Shown: positions 16,551 through 25,688, numbered from the stretch's first letter. The stretch is 64,000 nucleotides of DNA from Streptosporangium amethystogenes (GCF_000721075.1 NZ_JOEQ01000030.1:96224-160223), one strand, 5' to 3'. The notes: a model not told the origin generated them from the sequence alone. Program-made: numbers and translations.

Positions 16551-18062
16551 TCAGCCATGTCGCGTCCGCTGTGCGGCGTGGTGGGCGGCGAGTCCCGCCC
16601 TGTCGAGCTTGCCGTTGCCGGTCAGGGGAAACGAGTCGAGCAGTTTCACCCTGTGCGGCACCATGTGACGTGGCAGCGACAGTCTCGCGTACCCCTTCAC
16701 ATCGGCTTCGGTGACCGCACCCGGCGACGCGGAGTCAACGTAGGCCACCATCTGGGGCTCCCCGATGGAGGTTTTCTCCACTACGCACGCGACGCCTCTC
16801 ACGCCTGTCATCCCGCTGAGCACCGACTCGATCTCACCGAGCTCGATCCGGAACCCCCTGAGTTTGACCTGTGTGTCCCTGCGGCCGATGTAGTAGAGGT
16901 TTCCCTCCTCGTCACGCGTTCCCCAGTCGCCGCTGCGGTAGTGGCGTGATCCGGCCGGGCCGGTGACGAAACGGCTCGCGGTGAGATCCGCGCGTCCCAG
17001 GTAGCCGTGGGCGACCCCGCCCCCGGAGACCCAGATCTCCCCTGGCTCGCCGACACCGGCCTCCGCTCCGGTGGAATCCCGCAGGCTGACCGCGAGATGG
17101 CCCAGGGGTCGCCCGATGGGCGTGGCGGACTCCGGCGCTCGGGCGAGCGACTCGGGGGACAGAAGGCAGTGCGTCACATGAACGGTGGTCTCGGTGATCC
17201 CGTACATGTTCACCATCTGGGCTCCGCCGAGTTCGGCGCTCCACCACAGTTCCAGGTCCGGCGGGCACATCGCCTCACCGCCGAAGACCACGTATCTGAG
17301 CGCGGGCAGGCGAGTGCCCGAACGTACCAGCTCCCTGACCAGATAGCCGAACACCGACGGCACCTGGTTGAGGACGGTGACACGTTCGGAGAGCAGGGTG
17401 GAGATCATCGCCTTGGGGTCCACGACGACCTCCGCGGCGGGAACCAGCAGCCGGGCACCGTGCGACAGCGCACCCCACATCTCCCACACGCTGAAGTCGA
17501 AGCTCAGTGAGTGGAACAGGACCCAGACATCGTCCGCGTCGAAGGAGAAGACCTCGTCGGCGGCGTCCATCAGGCCGAGCACGTTGGAGTGGGAGACGAC
17601 ACAGCCCTTGGGAGCGCCGGTGGACCCGGAGGTGTAGATGACGTAGGCGGTGTCCGGAGGGACCTCCAGGGCTCCCGCCGACGCCCGTTCCACGATCCGG
17701 AGGGGACCGATCTCAGCGAGCACGGACTCGCCGTCCATCGGCAGGTCCGTGACGATGAGACGCACACCGGCGTCGGCCAGGATCTGGTCCTGGCGTCTCT
17801 CCGGATACGCGGGGTCGATCGGGACGTAGGCGCGATCGGCCATCATGATCCCCAGCGGCACCGCGACGGCGTGGTGGGTACGACCGACCCTCGCCGCGAC
17901 GAGCCGATCCTCCGCGAGCCCGCGCAGCTCTCCCTCGACCTTCAGCGCCAGGGCTTCCAGTTCCCCGTACGTGAGCTCGCCGTCGGTCCCCCGCACTGCC
18001 ACGCGCGAGGGGTGTGCTCCGGCCACGGCCTGGAAACGCGTATGCAGCCGTTCTTCTCGCAT
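16551..18062 (-). CDS. Free-standing NRPS-type adenylation domain, predicted threonine-activating
   Basis: This 503-residue protein is an amino-acid adenylation domain with all core motifs: A3 YTSGSTGAPKG (143-153), A5 NMYGITETT, A7 YRSGDWG, A8 QVKLRGFRIELGEIE and A10 NGKLDR with catalytic K485. It ends there, with no carrier or condensation domain. Aligned by eye to GrsA, the ten pocket residues read D189, F190, W193, N232, V259, G261, M286, V294, H295, K485, i.e. DFWNVGMVHK, one change from the known threonine code. The ATG at 18062 follows AAGGAGGT by 6-7 nt. No other NRPS genes are nearby. The 150 nt downstream (16401-16550) hold no gene. Confidence 0.9.
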   Translation of the reverse strand: MREERLHTRFQAVAGAHPSRVAVRGTDGELTYGELEALALKVEGELRGLAEDRLVAARVGRTHHAVAVPLGIMMADRAYVPIDPAYPERRQDQILADAGVRLIVTDLPMDGESVLAEIGPLRIVERASAGALEVPPDTAYVIYTSGSTGAPKGCVVSHSNVLGLMDAADEVFSFDADDVWVLFHSLSFDFSVWEMWGALSHGARLLVPAAEVVVDPKAMISTLLSERVTVLNQVPSVFGYLVRELVRSGTRLPALRYVVFGGEAMCPPDLELWWSAELGGAQMVNMYGITETTVHVTHCLLSPESLARAPESATPIGRPLGHLAVSLRDSTGAEAGVGEPGEIWVSGGGVAHGYLGRADLTASRFVTGPAGSRHYRSGDWGTRDEEGNLYYIGRRDTQVKLRGFRIELGEIESVLSGMTGVRGVACVVEKTSIGEPQMVAYVDSASPGAVTEADVKGYARLSLPRHMVPHRVKLLDSFPLTGNGKLDRAGLAAHHAAQRTRHG

Positions 18063-18119
18063 CCCCGCACCTCCTTGGTGATCGTTGTGTGTTTCGAACC
18101 GCATGTCAGCGGGGCTTTC

Positions 18120-18609
18120 GATGGGACGGGGGCGCGGCGTGTCCTCCGTCGCGTCGAACCGGGGAGTCCGTTCGGCGAGGCCGTGTGCGGCCATGGCCTC
18201 ACGCACCGGCTCCCGTGCGGAGGCGTCGGCGTGCAGCGGCAGGAACCCGCCGCCGCCCGTGCCGAAGAGCCTGCCCCCCGGCTCCGGACGATCGCGCGTC
18301 CCGGCGGCGCGAGCGACACCGGGCGGGCACACTCCCGCGCGACTCCCGGCGGCGGCCGAGTAACGCCGCGGCCTCCCGGGTGTCTCCCTCGCGGGGCGTC
18401 CAGCACAGCGGGGAGAGGGCTTTGAGGTCGTGCGGGCTCCTCTCGACCTCCCGGTCCCCCGCGGCCATCCGCGCGCTCCGCTCGGCGAGAACCGTCCCCC
18501 CGTCACGGACGGCACCGGTGCGGAAGAGCAGGAGTTCTTCATCGAGACGGGCGCGTACCCTTCCCGTTTCGATATCGAAGCTCACCCCGTCGACGGCTGC
18601 GATGTTGTC
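18120..18609 (-). pseudogene. Decayed GHMP-family sugar kinase, C-terminal half
   Basis: Two minus-strand frames together give the C-terminal half of a GHMP kinase of the heptose/fucose kinase type. The first (about 18609-18336) reads RLDEELLLFRTGAVRDGGTV then LAERSARMAAGD, the helix region after the active site. The second (about 18278-18123) reads GGRLFGTGGGGFLPLHAD then VREAMAAHGLAERTPRFD, the glycine-rich motif and final strands. A frame change separates them, no start exists, and nothing resembling the N-terminal ATP-binding half is present. It lies directly upstream of the adenylation gene, suggesting a rearranged or decaying secondary-metabolite or surface-sugar locus. Confidence 0.72.
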
Positions 18610-19636
18610 TTTCTCATTTCGCCGGGAGTTCCGCGACCGACACCTCCTCAACCGGATGGTGCGGACTTTTCCCAGATCCTCGGCGTGAACTCCGGAAACC
18701 GTCACGCCACCATCGGAAAGGGAGCCTTTTTCGTACTCCTGTGTCCACCCCCGCGGGCGCAGTCGACATGGGACAGCTTGGACCGAGCGGCGCCGCAGAG
18801 CGACCTGCCCAGCGGCGCTCCTCGCGTTCTTCCGGCCAAGACCACTTCATGAGCTGCGGCGACAGGGCGAAAAGGCCCATGCTCCTCCCGGGCCGGGAGC
18901 AGCGCCGGGAACAGGAGAGGGGTCCGGTCGGCACGGGTTCCGAAAGTCCAGACGGCATCCGTCACTCGTTTGCGGTAGTTTTCCGCGCACCCCCCAGTGC
19001 TTTCACTCATCTTCGGTAAGAGCACGATCCCTCCGCTTCCTTTTCCATTTGCCCACCGATAGAGATCGGCGACGGAAAGCCGGGATCAGGTAGAGGCCCC
19101 GAGCGCTCTCACCGTCATTTCGGGAAGCAGCGATCACGCTAGTGGGCGATCCTGTGAAAATCTTGTAACATGCTTGGGTTTGGCTTGGAGCCCAGGAGGG
19201 GCGTGCCGCTCAGGACGCCACGGCGACAGAAGGCACCGGAAACGGTGGGCATGCCGGGTGAGCGCCCAGACCGCACCCGCCACCTGAGGAAATGCACCCT
19301 CCGGGCGGCCCTGCCGTCAGAGTCCGGCCAGGAGGAGACACGGGACGCGGGTGGAGACGATCTCCTGCCGCGGACGCGCGAAGCTCCACCGGGTGGGGGT
19401 GGATTCGCCGACGAGACGACGGGCCATGAGATCGTTCACGGCCAGGCGGATCATGGCTTCGGATCGGGCGGAAGGGCCTCGCGGCCGCGGCCGGACGGCG
19501 GTGCGGCATCACATCCGAAAGCGACAGTTCTCCGGAAGGAGAAACGGGGCGATAGCCATAAAGGCATCAAAAACCCTCTGACCGGTTGCCAGACCGGTCG
19601 AGGAAGGGGACCTTCTCGTGGTGCGGAAATGCCCGT
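18610..19636. other. Gene-poor region upstream of the kinase remnant
   Basis: About 1 kb with no gene I can support. Open frames on both strands are short, arginine- and proline-rich, and lack ribosome sites or recognisable motifs. Base composition is less extreme than in neighbouring genes, with AT-richer patches near 19030-19060 and 19140-19170. It may hold further eroded coding sequence continuous with the kinase pseudogene. Confidence 0.4.
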
Positions 19637-19936
19637 TCAGGCGGCCGCCGCGGCGGGCTGCGGCCCTCGCCCCGTCAGCCATTCGAGGACCCGGCGGTGA
19701 CCGTGGCAGGCGTCCTCGAAGTGACCCCAGCGCCAGTAACGTGGCTGGTCGCGCACTCCGGTGACCCATGTGCGGTAGGACACCGGAGTGGGCGCACCCT
19801 CCCCCGTCGCCGCCGAGGCGACGCCGTAAGTGCGGATCACGACGCGCCCGCCTGGCGCGAACAGCACGTCGTCGGCCACCGGGTACAAGGTCATCTGGTC
19901 GAGCACGGCTTGAGCCCCCAATCGCTGTGACCTCAA
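19637..19936 (-). CDS. Small uncharacterised protein
   Basis: An open frame of up to 99 codons. The central part, VADDVLFAPGGRVVIRTYGV then RTWVTGVRDQPRYWRWGHFE, has the composition of a folded soluble protein rich in Tyr, Trp and Val, unlike the antisense frames. The TTG at 19936 has no clear ribosome site; an ATG at 19894 is a plausible alternative start. The frame ends with an Ala-rich tail. It lies downstream of the DUF397 gene on the same strand. I recognise no family, and it could be a truncated gene. Confidence 0.45.
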   Translation of the reverse strand: MRSQRLGAQAVLDQMTLYPVADDVLFAPGGRVVIRTYGVASAATGEGAPTPVSYRTWVTGVRDQPRYWRWGHFEDACHGHRRVLEWLTGRGPQPAAAAA

Positions 19937-20017
19937 ACTCTTCCGTGCCGTTCCACTCTCCCGGTTACGCCACCGGCGCGGCCCGGTTAACCCGGCGGCT
20001 CTGAGGTAAAAACGGTG

Positions 20018-20254
20018 TTACACCGTTAAACCGTCGAACTCCCCATCCTTCACCCCGAGCACCAGGGCACGAATCTCGTCCCTGGTGTAGATCAGGGCAG
20101 GCCCCTCGGGAAAACGCGAGTTTCGGACCGCGATGCTGCCATCCGAGAGTTCGGCAAGCTCGACGCAGTTACCCGTCGAGTTGCTGTAGCGGCTCTTGCG
20201 CCAGCTGGCCCCGGCAAGGTCAGTGGCCGGCATGCCGTTGTAGGTCTGCTCCAT
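20018..20254 (-). CDS. DUF397 domain-containing protein
   Basis: This 78-residue protein is a DUF397 member: ASWRKSRYSNSTGNCVELAE followed by SIAVRNSRFPEGPALIYTRDE and a final KDGEFDG. DUF397 proteins are found almost only in actinomycetes next to XRE/DUF5753 regulators and act with them, as in the abaA and whiJ loci of Streptomyces. Its start abuts the stop of the upstream XRE gene (20255), so both are co-transcribed. Likely a small partner or antitoxin-like modulator of the adjacent regulator. Confidence 0.93.
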   Translation of the reverse strand: MEQTYNGMPATDLAGASWRKSRYSNSTGNCVELAELSDGSIAVRNSRFPEGPALIYTRDEIRALVLGVKDGEFDGLTV

Positions 20255-21121
20255 TTACATCTCTCTGAGAAGGTCGCCGAGGATCTCGGCGGCGCCCCCG
20301 GGCGTGGTGCTTTCCACGCACAACTGCTCCATGGCCGTGAGGTATGGATCGATGTCCTCACGTTTGTCCAGGTAGAGGGCACCCCAGAGCTGCTCGACAT
20401 AGACGACGTCCGACAGGTCGGACTCGGGAAACCGCAAGATGCTGAACGCGCCACCCTCAGCCGCGTGCATGCCGAATCGGAAAGGCATCACCTGGAGGGT
20501 GATGTTGGGAAGCGTGGCCACTTCCAGCAGGTGCTGGATCTGCTCACGCATCGTCTCCTTACCTCCGATGGGACGCCTCAGGGCCGCCTCGTCGATGACC
20601 GCCCACAACCGGGGGCCGTCCTTCTTCGTCAGGCGATCCTGCCGCTGCATGCGCATATGCACACGACGCTCGATCTCCGCCTCCGGCGCGTCCGGGTAGC
20701 CCAACCGGATCACGGTGCGCGCGTAGGCGGATGTCTGCAGCAGGCCGGGAATGAACTGCACCTCGTAGGTGCGGATCATGTTCGTCGCCTCCTCCAGCCC
20801 CACGTAGGTGGTGAACCAGTTCGGCAACAGGTCGCCGTACTTGTGCCACCAGCCGGGGGTGTTCGCCTCGCGGACCATCTCCAGCAGGCCGCGCCGTTCT
20901 GCGTCGTCGAGTACGCCGTACAGGGTGAGCAGGTCTTCCACGTCACGCGTCTTGAAGCCGACGCGGCCGAGTTCCATACGGCTGATCTTGGACTCCGAGG
21001 CGCGGATGTGGAATCCCGCTACCTCACGGGCGAGCCCCTTCTCCTCACGCAGCCGGCGCAGACTCGCGCCGAGCATGATGCGCCGGACAGTGGAACCGGT
21101 ACCGGGCGGATCCATGGACAC
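20255..21121 (-). CDS. XRE-family regulator with DUF5753 domain
   Basis: This 288-residue protein has an N-terminal helix-turn-helix (LGASLRRLREEKGLAREVAG, then SESKISRMELGR, residues 17-55) and a DUF5753 domain from about residue 90 with the landmarks TYEVQFIPGLLQTSAYAR and FRFGMHAAEGGAFSILRF. It is the WhiJ-type developmental/regulatory family. The GTG at 21121 was chosen because AAGGAG lies 6 nt upstream. It forms a trio with DUF397 and the divergent ATPase gene and probably controls both from the shared promoter region that holds the TTGCAC repeats. Confidence 0.93.
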   Translation of the reverse strand: MSMDPPGTGSTVRRIMLGASLRRLREEKGLAREVAGFHIRASESKISRMELGRVGFKTRDVEDLLTLYGVLDDAERRGLLEMVREANTPGWWHKYGDLLPNWFTTYVGLEEATNMIRTYEVQFIPGLLQTSAYARTVIRLGYPDAPEAEIERRVHMRMQRQDRLTKKDGPRLWAVIDEAALRRPIGGKETMREQIQHLLEVATLPNITLQVMPFRFGMHAAEGGAFSILRFPESDLSDVVYVEQLWGALYLDKREDIDPYLTAMEQLCVESTTPGGAAEILGDLLREM

Positions 21122-21240
21122 GTGATGCTCCTTGCTCGCTTTCCTGATCGACAGTCTGTCACTTCGCGGCCGAAGAATCCCTGGCCACGATCAAGATCCC
21201 CTTTCGTCCAAAATTACCCAATAACCGGTAACGGTAGCGG

Positions 21241-21295
21241 TTGCACACACCTTATGCACGTGCATTCGCTCTTGCACCTGCACGGGAGTTTGCAC
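21241..21295. promoter_or_regulatory. TTGCAC repeat cluster in the XRE/ATPase divergent promoter
   Basis: Three TTGCAC copies occur at 21241-21246, 21272-21277 and 21290-21295, plus a CTGCAC at 21278-21283 and a perfect palindrome ATGCACGTGCAT at 21254-21265. The last copy lies between the GGGAG ribosome site and the ATG of the ATPase gene. Such density within 55 nt suggests a multi-site operator, most simply for the adjacent XRE regulator. Confidence 0.55.
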
Positions 21296-21296
21296 C

Positions 21297-21863
21297 ATGA
21301 TTGCGACCGTGCAGTCCGCCCAAACCGCGCCCCCTCGAACGTCAACGTCATGGACGGCGCTCGACTGGTGGCCCCCCGCAGGCTGGTGGCCCGATTCCGC
21401 GCGCGATCTTCTCCCCGGATCCCCGGCGGTCATGGCCAGCGCCACCTTCGTGCTCCCGCCACACGCCGAGTCCGTCCACTCCGCCCGCAGCTTCGCGACG
21501 GGCACCCTCACCGGCTGGAACCTCGGCGAGCTGGGCGAGAACATGGAGCTGGTCGTCTCGGAACTTGCGACCAACGCCCTCAGACACGGCCTCCGGCTCG
21601 CCGAGTCGCGTGCCAGGGAGCCGATCCGGCTCTCCCTGATCCGGCGGAGCAATCTGGTCACCTGCACACTCAACGACCCGGGAGCCGGCTTCCCCGCGCT
21701 CCGCGATCCTTCGCCACTCGACGTCGGCGGCCTCGGACTGCACATCGTCGAGTCACTGAGCCTCCGCTGGGGCTGGGCACCGCTGGCCCCGTACGGCAAG
21801 ATTGTCTGGGCCGTCCTGCGGACCGCCCCTCGTGAGGATCCCGCCCCCCTCGACCGCCCGTAG
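21297..21863 (+). CDS. ATP-binding protein, RsbW-like histidine-kinase fold (HATPase)
   Basis: This 188-residue protein has the GHKL N-box ENMELVVSELATNALRHG, the G1 box LNDPGAGFP and the G2 box GGLGLHIVESLSLRWGW, as in serine kinase anti-sigma factors of the RsbW type. No dimerisation domain or membrane segment is present. Such proteins are the third member of the XRE-DUF397-ATPase trios in Streptomyces-like genomes. About 45 N-terminal residues before the fold are Trp/Pro-rich. GGGAG lies about 8 nt before the ATG. A strong terminator follows at 21947. Confidence 0.88.
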   Translation: MIATVQSAQTAPPRTSTSWTALDWWPPAGWWPDSARDLLPGSPAVMASATFVLPPHAESVHSARSFATGTLTGWNLGELGENMELVVSELATNALRHGLRLAESRAREPIRLSLIRRSNLVTCTLNDPGAGFPALRDPSPLDVGGLGLHIVESLSLRWGWAPLAPYGKIVWAVLRTAPREDPAPLDRP

Positions 21864-21946
21864 ACCCCGAACGCCCACCCCGCTCCTTCACGACCTCCAC
21901 CGACCTCTTCCGGACGGCGCCGCCTCTTCCCCTTTAGGGCGCCGAT

Positions 21947-21991
21947 CGGTCCCGGGGCCGCCACTCCTCCCTCCCGGCGGCCCCGGGACCG
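21947..21991 (+). terminator. Intrinsic-type hairpin after the ATPase gene
   Basis: A perfect 16-bp stem (CGGTCCCGGGGCCGCC at 21947-21962 and its complement at 21976-21991) with a 13-nt pyrimidine loop lies 84 nt after the stop codon. There is no long U-tract, as is usual for actinomycete terminators. A possible promoter for the next gene, TTAGAA-N16-TATAAC, follows at about 21993-22020. Confidence 0.75.
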
Positions 21992-22127
21992 GTTAGAACC
22001 GGATGGAGACCTCATATAACGCGTCGCATTCTGCGCGGTAGACGCCGTCAGAGATGCCCTCTGCATTACCGTGGATGTTTATGGCTCACGGAGAGTCCCC
22101 GCGCGAGATTCCTGAGAGAGCTGCGAG

Positions 22128-24524
22128 ATGGACGATCACCTGCTCGGCTGGTTGAAAACCCTCGACGAAGAACGGCTCGCCCGAGTTCTGGCCAACCGGC
22201 CGGACGCCATCGCCCCGCCGTGGCCGCGCCGCCTGGACACCCTGGCGCAGCGACTGGGCAACGGGTTCGCGGTGATGGAGGTCATGCGCGGCCTGCCGCT
22301 GCCCTCCCTGGAGGTGGCGCAGGCCACGCTGACCCTCGGCGAGCAGGCCGGGCCGGAGACGGTGGCCCGGTTCATGGGCGTGTCCGAGGCCGAGGTGGCG
22401 CCCTGGCTCGACCTGCTGTTCGACCATGCCCTGGCGTGGCCGGACGCCGAGGGCCGTATCCGAGTGGCCGAGGGGCTCGCCCGCTGGTGGACCGCCCCCT
22501 GCGGGCTCGGTGAGCCGCTCCCCGACTACCTGAACTCCTGGACGGTCAGCGCGGACGCGCTGCGCGGGCTGGCCAGGGCCCTGGGCCTGCCGCACAGCCC
22601 CAAGCGGCGTACGGTCGCCAGGGTCACCGAGATCCTCTCCGACCCGCACCAGGTGACCGCGCTGCTGCAGAAGGCTCCCGAGGGTGCGAGGCGGCTGCTT
22701 GAGGAGTTCGCCTGGGATGGCCCTGTCCGCGACGTGGACGGCGGCGAGTTCGTGGTGCCGGGGTCTCCCGAGAAATGGGCCACCGATCACGGGCTGCTCT
22801 TCCGCCCCAGCTGGAATGTGGCCGAGATGCCCCGTGAGGTGGCGCTCGCACTGCGCGGTCCCGACTACCACCCGCCCTTCACCCCCGTACCGCCCGACCT
22901 CGCCACGCTCCCCGTCGACCCCGAGGCCGTCGACCACCTGATGACTCTGGCCGCGCCACACGTGGTGGAACGCTGCGCCGCCATGCTGGAGAACACCGCG
23001 AAGTTCCCGCTGCCGCTGCTCAAGGCAGGCGGGGTGGGTGTGCGCGAGGTCCGGCGGGTGGCCAAGGACACCGGCTGCGACGAGGACGAGACCCGGCTGC
23101 TGCTGGAGGTCTGCGCGGTGGCCCGGCTGCTGGCCTGGGACGACTCCGCCGGCGGGCTGGTGCCCACCGAGAAGTTCGACCGCTGGCGGCTGGACGACGC
23201 GGCCGCCAGGCTCAGGGTGCTGCTGTCGGCGTGGTGGCGGATGGAGCGCTCGTCGCTCCGGAAGGTCGACGGCAAGTACGGCACGGTGCTCGGCGACGAT
23301 CCCGCCGGAGCCATGGTCGCCCGCGCCCGGCGGGCGGTGCTCGGCGTGCTGGCCCGCCTGCCCGCCAGCACCGCGTGCGTCGATCTGGCCGGGCTGGTCG
23401 AGTCCGCGTACTGGCACGCCCCGCTGCTGGACCGGTCGCTGCTGGCCGAGTGCGCTCCCGCCGTGCTGGAGGAGGCCCGGATGCTCGGGCTGGTCGCCCT
23501 CGACACGATCACCGATCTCGGCCGCGCGATGGCCGGTCTGGACGCCTTCCCCGGCGACGAGATCGACGACTCCGCGCCCCTGGTGGAGAACGACCCCGTG
23601 CTGGTCGAGTGCTCCACCAGGGCGCTGGCCAGCGTGCGGCGGAGCGCGCTCTTCGGCGCCGACCTCACCGCGGTGGTGACCGGCCCGCCCGCCGGCGAGC
23701 TCGCCGAGCTGCTCGACCGGGCCGCCGAGCGCGAGTCGCGCGGCGCGGCCTCGGTCTGGCGGTTCACCCCGGCCAGCGTGCGCCGGGCCATGGACACCGG
23801 CTACACCGCCGAGGGTCTGCTGACGGACCTCGCCGAGGTGGGCAGGGTGCCGCAGCCCCTTGAGTACCTGATTCACGACGTGGCCAGGCGGCACGGCGAG
23901 GTCACGGTGACCACCGTCGCCTGCATCGTGCAGGCCTCCGACCCGGCGCTGCTGGCCGAGATCGCCGGGCATCGGCGGCTGAGCAGGCTGGGCCTGCGGC
24001 TGCTCGCCCCGACCGTGCTGGCCAGCGCGATGCCCGCCGACAGGACCCTGGCGGCGCTGCGGGAGAACGGCTACGCGCCGGTGCCCATCGAGGACACCGG
24101 GGAGATCACCATCCGCAGGGCCCGCGTCGAGGAACCGCGGAACGGGCGGCTGATCCTGCTGCCCGGGGGCCGGGTGGCCGAGTTCGAACAGCCCCCGTAC
24201 CCGCTGGTGGAGCCGCCGCCGGACCCCCGCGAGCACGCCCAGCGCCTGCTCGTCGCCGAGGGCCAGGCCGCCCAGTCCGGCGGCAGGACATGGGCTGTCA
24301 TCGGCCGCATGGCCTCCCGCCTGCCGACCGCCCAGCAGTCGCTGCTCGGCTTCGTCGTCGATCGGGGCGTGCGGGCGGCGATCACACTGACCGACGGCCT
24401 GACCGCCACCATCAGCCACGGCGAGCTGCGCAGCGGCGTGCTCGACGCGTGGTGCGAGGAGGCGGGCGACTACCTGGAGTTCCCGCTGGCCGACATCATC
24501 GAGGTCCGCGGCGCCTACGCCTGA
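22128..24524 (+). CDS. Helicase-associated domain protein (Rv0862c-like)
   Basis: This 798-residue protein matches the actinobacterial family annotated as helicase-associated or XPB/Ssl2-like helicase C-terminal domain protein, related to M. tuberculosis Rv0862c. No Walker motifs are visible, so it is not itself a helicase. The N-terminal half looks like winged-helix repeats (LPLPSLEVAQATLTLGEQAG; RRLLEEFAWDG). The C-terminal part carries the family segment WRFTPASVRRAMDTGYTAEG and LEYLIHDVARRHG. In related genomes it often neighbours the XPB helicase gene; that helicase is not in this window. A role in nucleic-acid repair is inferred from family. Confidence 0.85.
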   Translation: MDDHLLGWLKTLDEERLARVLANRPDAIAPPWPRRLDTLAQRLGNGFAVMEVMRGLPLPSLEVAQATLTLGEQAGPETVARFMGVSEAEVAPWLDLLFDHALAWPDAEGRIRVAEGLARWWTAPCGLGEPLPDYLNSWTVSADALRGLARALGLPHSPKRRTVARVTEILSDPHQVTALLQKAPEGARRLLEEFAWDGPVRDVDGGEFVVPGSPEKWATDHGLLFRPSWNVAEMPREVALALRGPDYHPPFTPVPPDLATLPVDPEAVDHLMTLAAPHVVERCAAMLENTAKFPLPLLKAGGVGVREVRRVAKDTGCDEDETRLLLEVCAVARLLAWDDSAGGLVPTEKFDRWRLDDAAARLRVLLSAWWRMERSSLRKVDGKYGTVLGDDPAGAMVARARRAVLGVLARLPASTACVDLAGLVESAYWHAPLLDRSLLAECAPAVLEEARMLGLVALDTITDLGRAMAGLDAFPGDEIDDSAPLVENDPVLVECSTRALASVRRSALFGADLTAVVTGPPAGELAELLDRAAERESRGAASVWRFTPASVRRAMDTGYTAEGLLTDLAEVGRVPQPLEYLIHDVARRHGEVTVTTVACIVQASDPALLAEIAGHRRLSRLGLRLLAPTVLASAMPADRTLAALRENGYAPVPIEDTGEITIRRARVEEPRNGRLILLPGGRVAEFEQPPYPLVEPPPDPREHAQRLLVAEGQAAQSGGRTWAVIGRMASRLPTAQQSLLGFVVDRGVRAAITLTDGLTATISHGELRSGVLDAWCEEAGDYLEFPLADIIEVRGAYA

Positions 24525-24658
24525 CCCCGCCCGCCCCGCGGAGCCGAGCGCGTGGACCGGTGCCTCCGAGATCCGGCTGATGCGGTGAACATGAGGTGTG
24601 GCCGGGTTTCCGGTCGTCGTCCTGCCGAAGCCGCCGTCGAGGACCCCGGGCCGCCGGA

Positions 24659-25678
24659 CTAGAGCTTCTTGGCCTTGACCAGGTCGGCCAGGAGCTTCTC
24701 CAGCACGTCGGCGTAGCCCTGGTAGCTGTAGCGCTCCTCGGCGTGCCAGGCGTAGACCTGCCCGGCCTTGACCGCGGGCAGCTTGGCGAAGGTCGGCTTC
24801 TTCTTCATCTCGTCGATCCGCATCGACTGGGTGCGGGCGTCCACCAGGATCACGTCCGCCTCGTAGGTGTCGGCGTTCTCCCAGCTCAGCGTCTCCCAGA
24901 AGCCCGCCTCGTCGACCTTGTCCGGCACCACGACGTCCAGGCCAAGCTCCTTGAAGTAGCGCACGTCCGCGTGGTCATCGGGATTGACCACCCACATCGT
25001 CTCCGGGCCACCCGACATGACCAGGATCTTCAGGTTCCTGGTCTCGGGGGTGACGAGCGCCTTGGCCGCGGCGTCGAACCTCGCCTTGGCCGCGGTCACC
25101 TCGGAGGCGTTGAGGTCCGCGCCGAGGGCGGCGGCCACCTCGCCGTACTTCCCGATGATCTCGGGCAGCGACCTGCCGACCAGGCGGACGCCGAGGGTGG
25201 GCGCCACCTGCTCGATGGTGGAGGTGGACTTCTCCGGCACGTACCAGAGGGTGTCTCCGGTGTACATGCCGCTGACCAGCAGGTCGGGCTGGAGCGAGAT
25301 GTACTTCTCGACGTTGAACTCGTCCCACACGTTGCCGATCGACTCGACCTTGGTGATGTCGACATTGCCGACCTGGGGGTCCCTGGTCCCGTCCTTGAGC
25401 TTGTGCGGACCGAAGACCGCGACCGGGCGGACCCCGAAGTCCCAGAGCGCGGCGGCGGCGCCGACCTGGGCGACGACGCGGACAGGGCGCTCGGGCCGCT
25501 CGATCTTCTTTCCGCGGTCGTCGGTGAAGGCCCACGGACCCGCCGCCGACGAGGAGGCAGCCGGAGAGCCACTGGCCACGGGTGCCGTCTCGGTGCCGCT
25601 CCCGCACGCGGCCAGGGCGAACACGAGGCCGAGGCCGACAGCCATGAATCCTCGCCGAGGAAGGACAGGTAGGGACAT
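24659..25678 (-). CDS. Iron-siderophore ABC importer, substrate-binding lipoprotein
   Basis: This 339-residue class III binding lipoprotein has a signal peptide ending in LAAC (lipidated Cys25). The fold begins AFTDDRGKKIERPERPVRVV, and the mid-region LQPDLLVSGMYTGDTLWYVP is typical of ferric siderophore binders. The ATG at 25678 is preferred to a TTG four codons upstream because GGAGAG precedes it. It is divergent from the permease-permease-ATPase genes and two iron boxes lie between, so both arms should be repressed by iron-loaded DtxR/IdeR. Confidence 0.9.
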   Translation of the reverse strand: MSLPVLPRRGFMAVGLGLVFALAACGSGTETAPVASGSPAASSSAAGPWAFTDDRGKKIERPERPVRVVAQVGAAAALWDFGVRPVAVFGPHKLKDGTRDPQVGNVDITKVESIGNVWDEFNVEKYISLQPDLLVSGMYTGDTLWYVPEKSTSTIEQVAPTLGVRLVGRSLPEIIGKYGEVAAALGADLNASEVTAAKARFDAAAKALVTPETRNLKILVMSGGPETMWVVNPDDHADVRYFKELGLDVVVPDKVDEAGFWETLSWENADTYEADVILVDARTQSMRIDEMKKKPTFAKLPAVKAGQVYAWHAEERYSYQGYADVLEKLLADLVKAKKL

Positions 25679-25688
25679 TTCGCTCTCC

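Noticed and set aside
18614..19025. Leftward frames of about 107-114 codons upstream of the kinase remnant
   Set aside because: They show no match to the N-terminal half of GHMP kinases or to MbtH-like or carrier proteins, so they were not added to the pseudogene.
19170..19700. A 176-codon rightward frame in the gene-poor region
   Set aside because: It has no ribosome site and low-complexity Gly/Arg/Pro composition, and it overlaps the more protein-like leftward frame at 19637.
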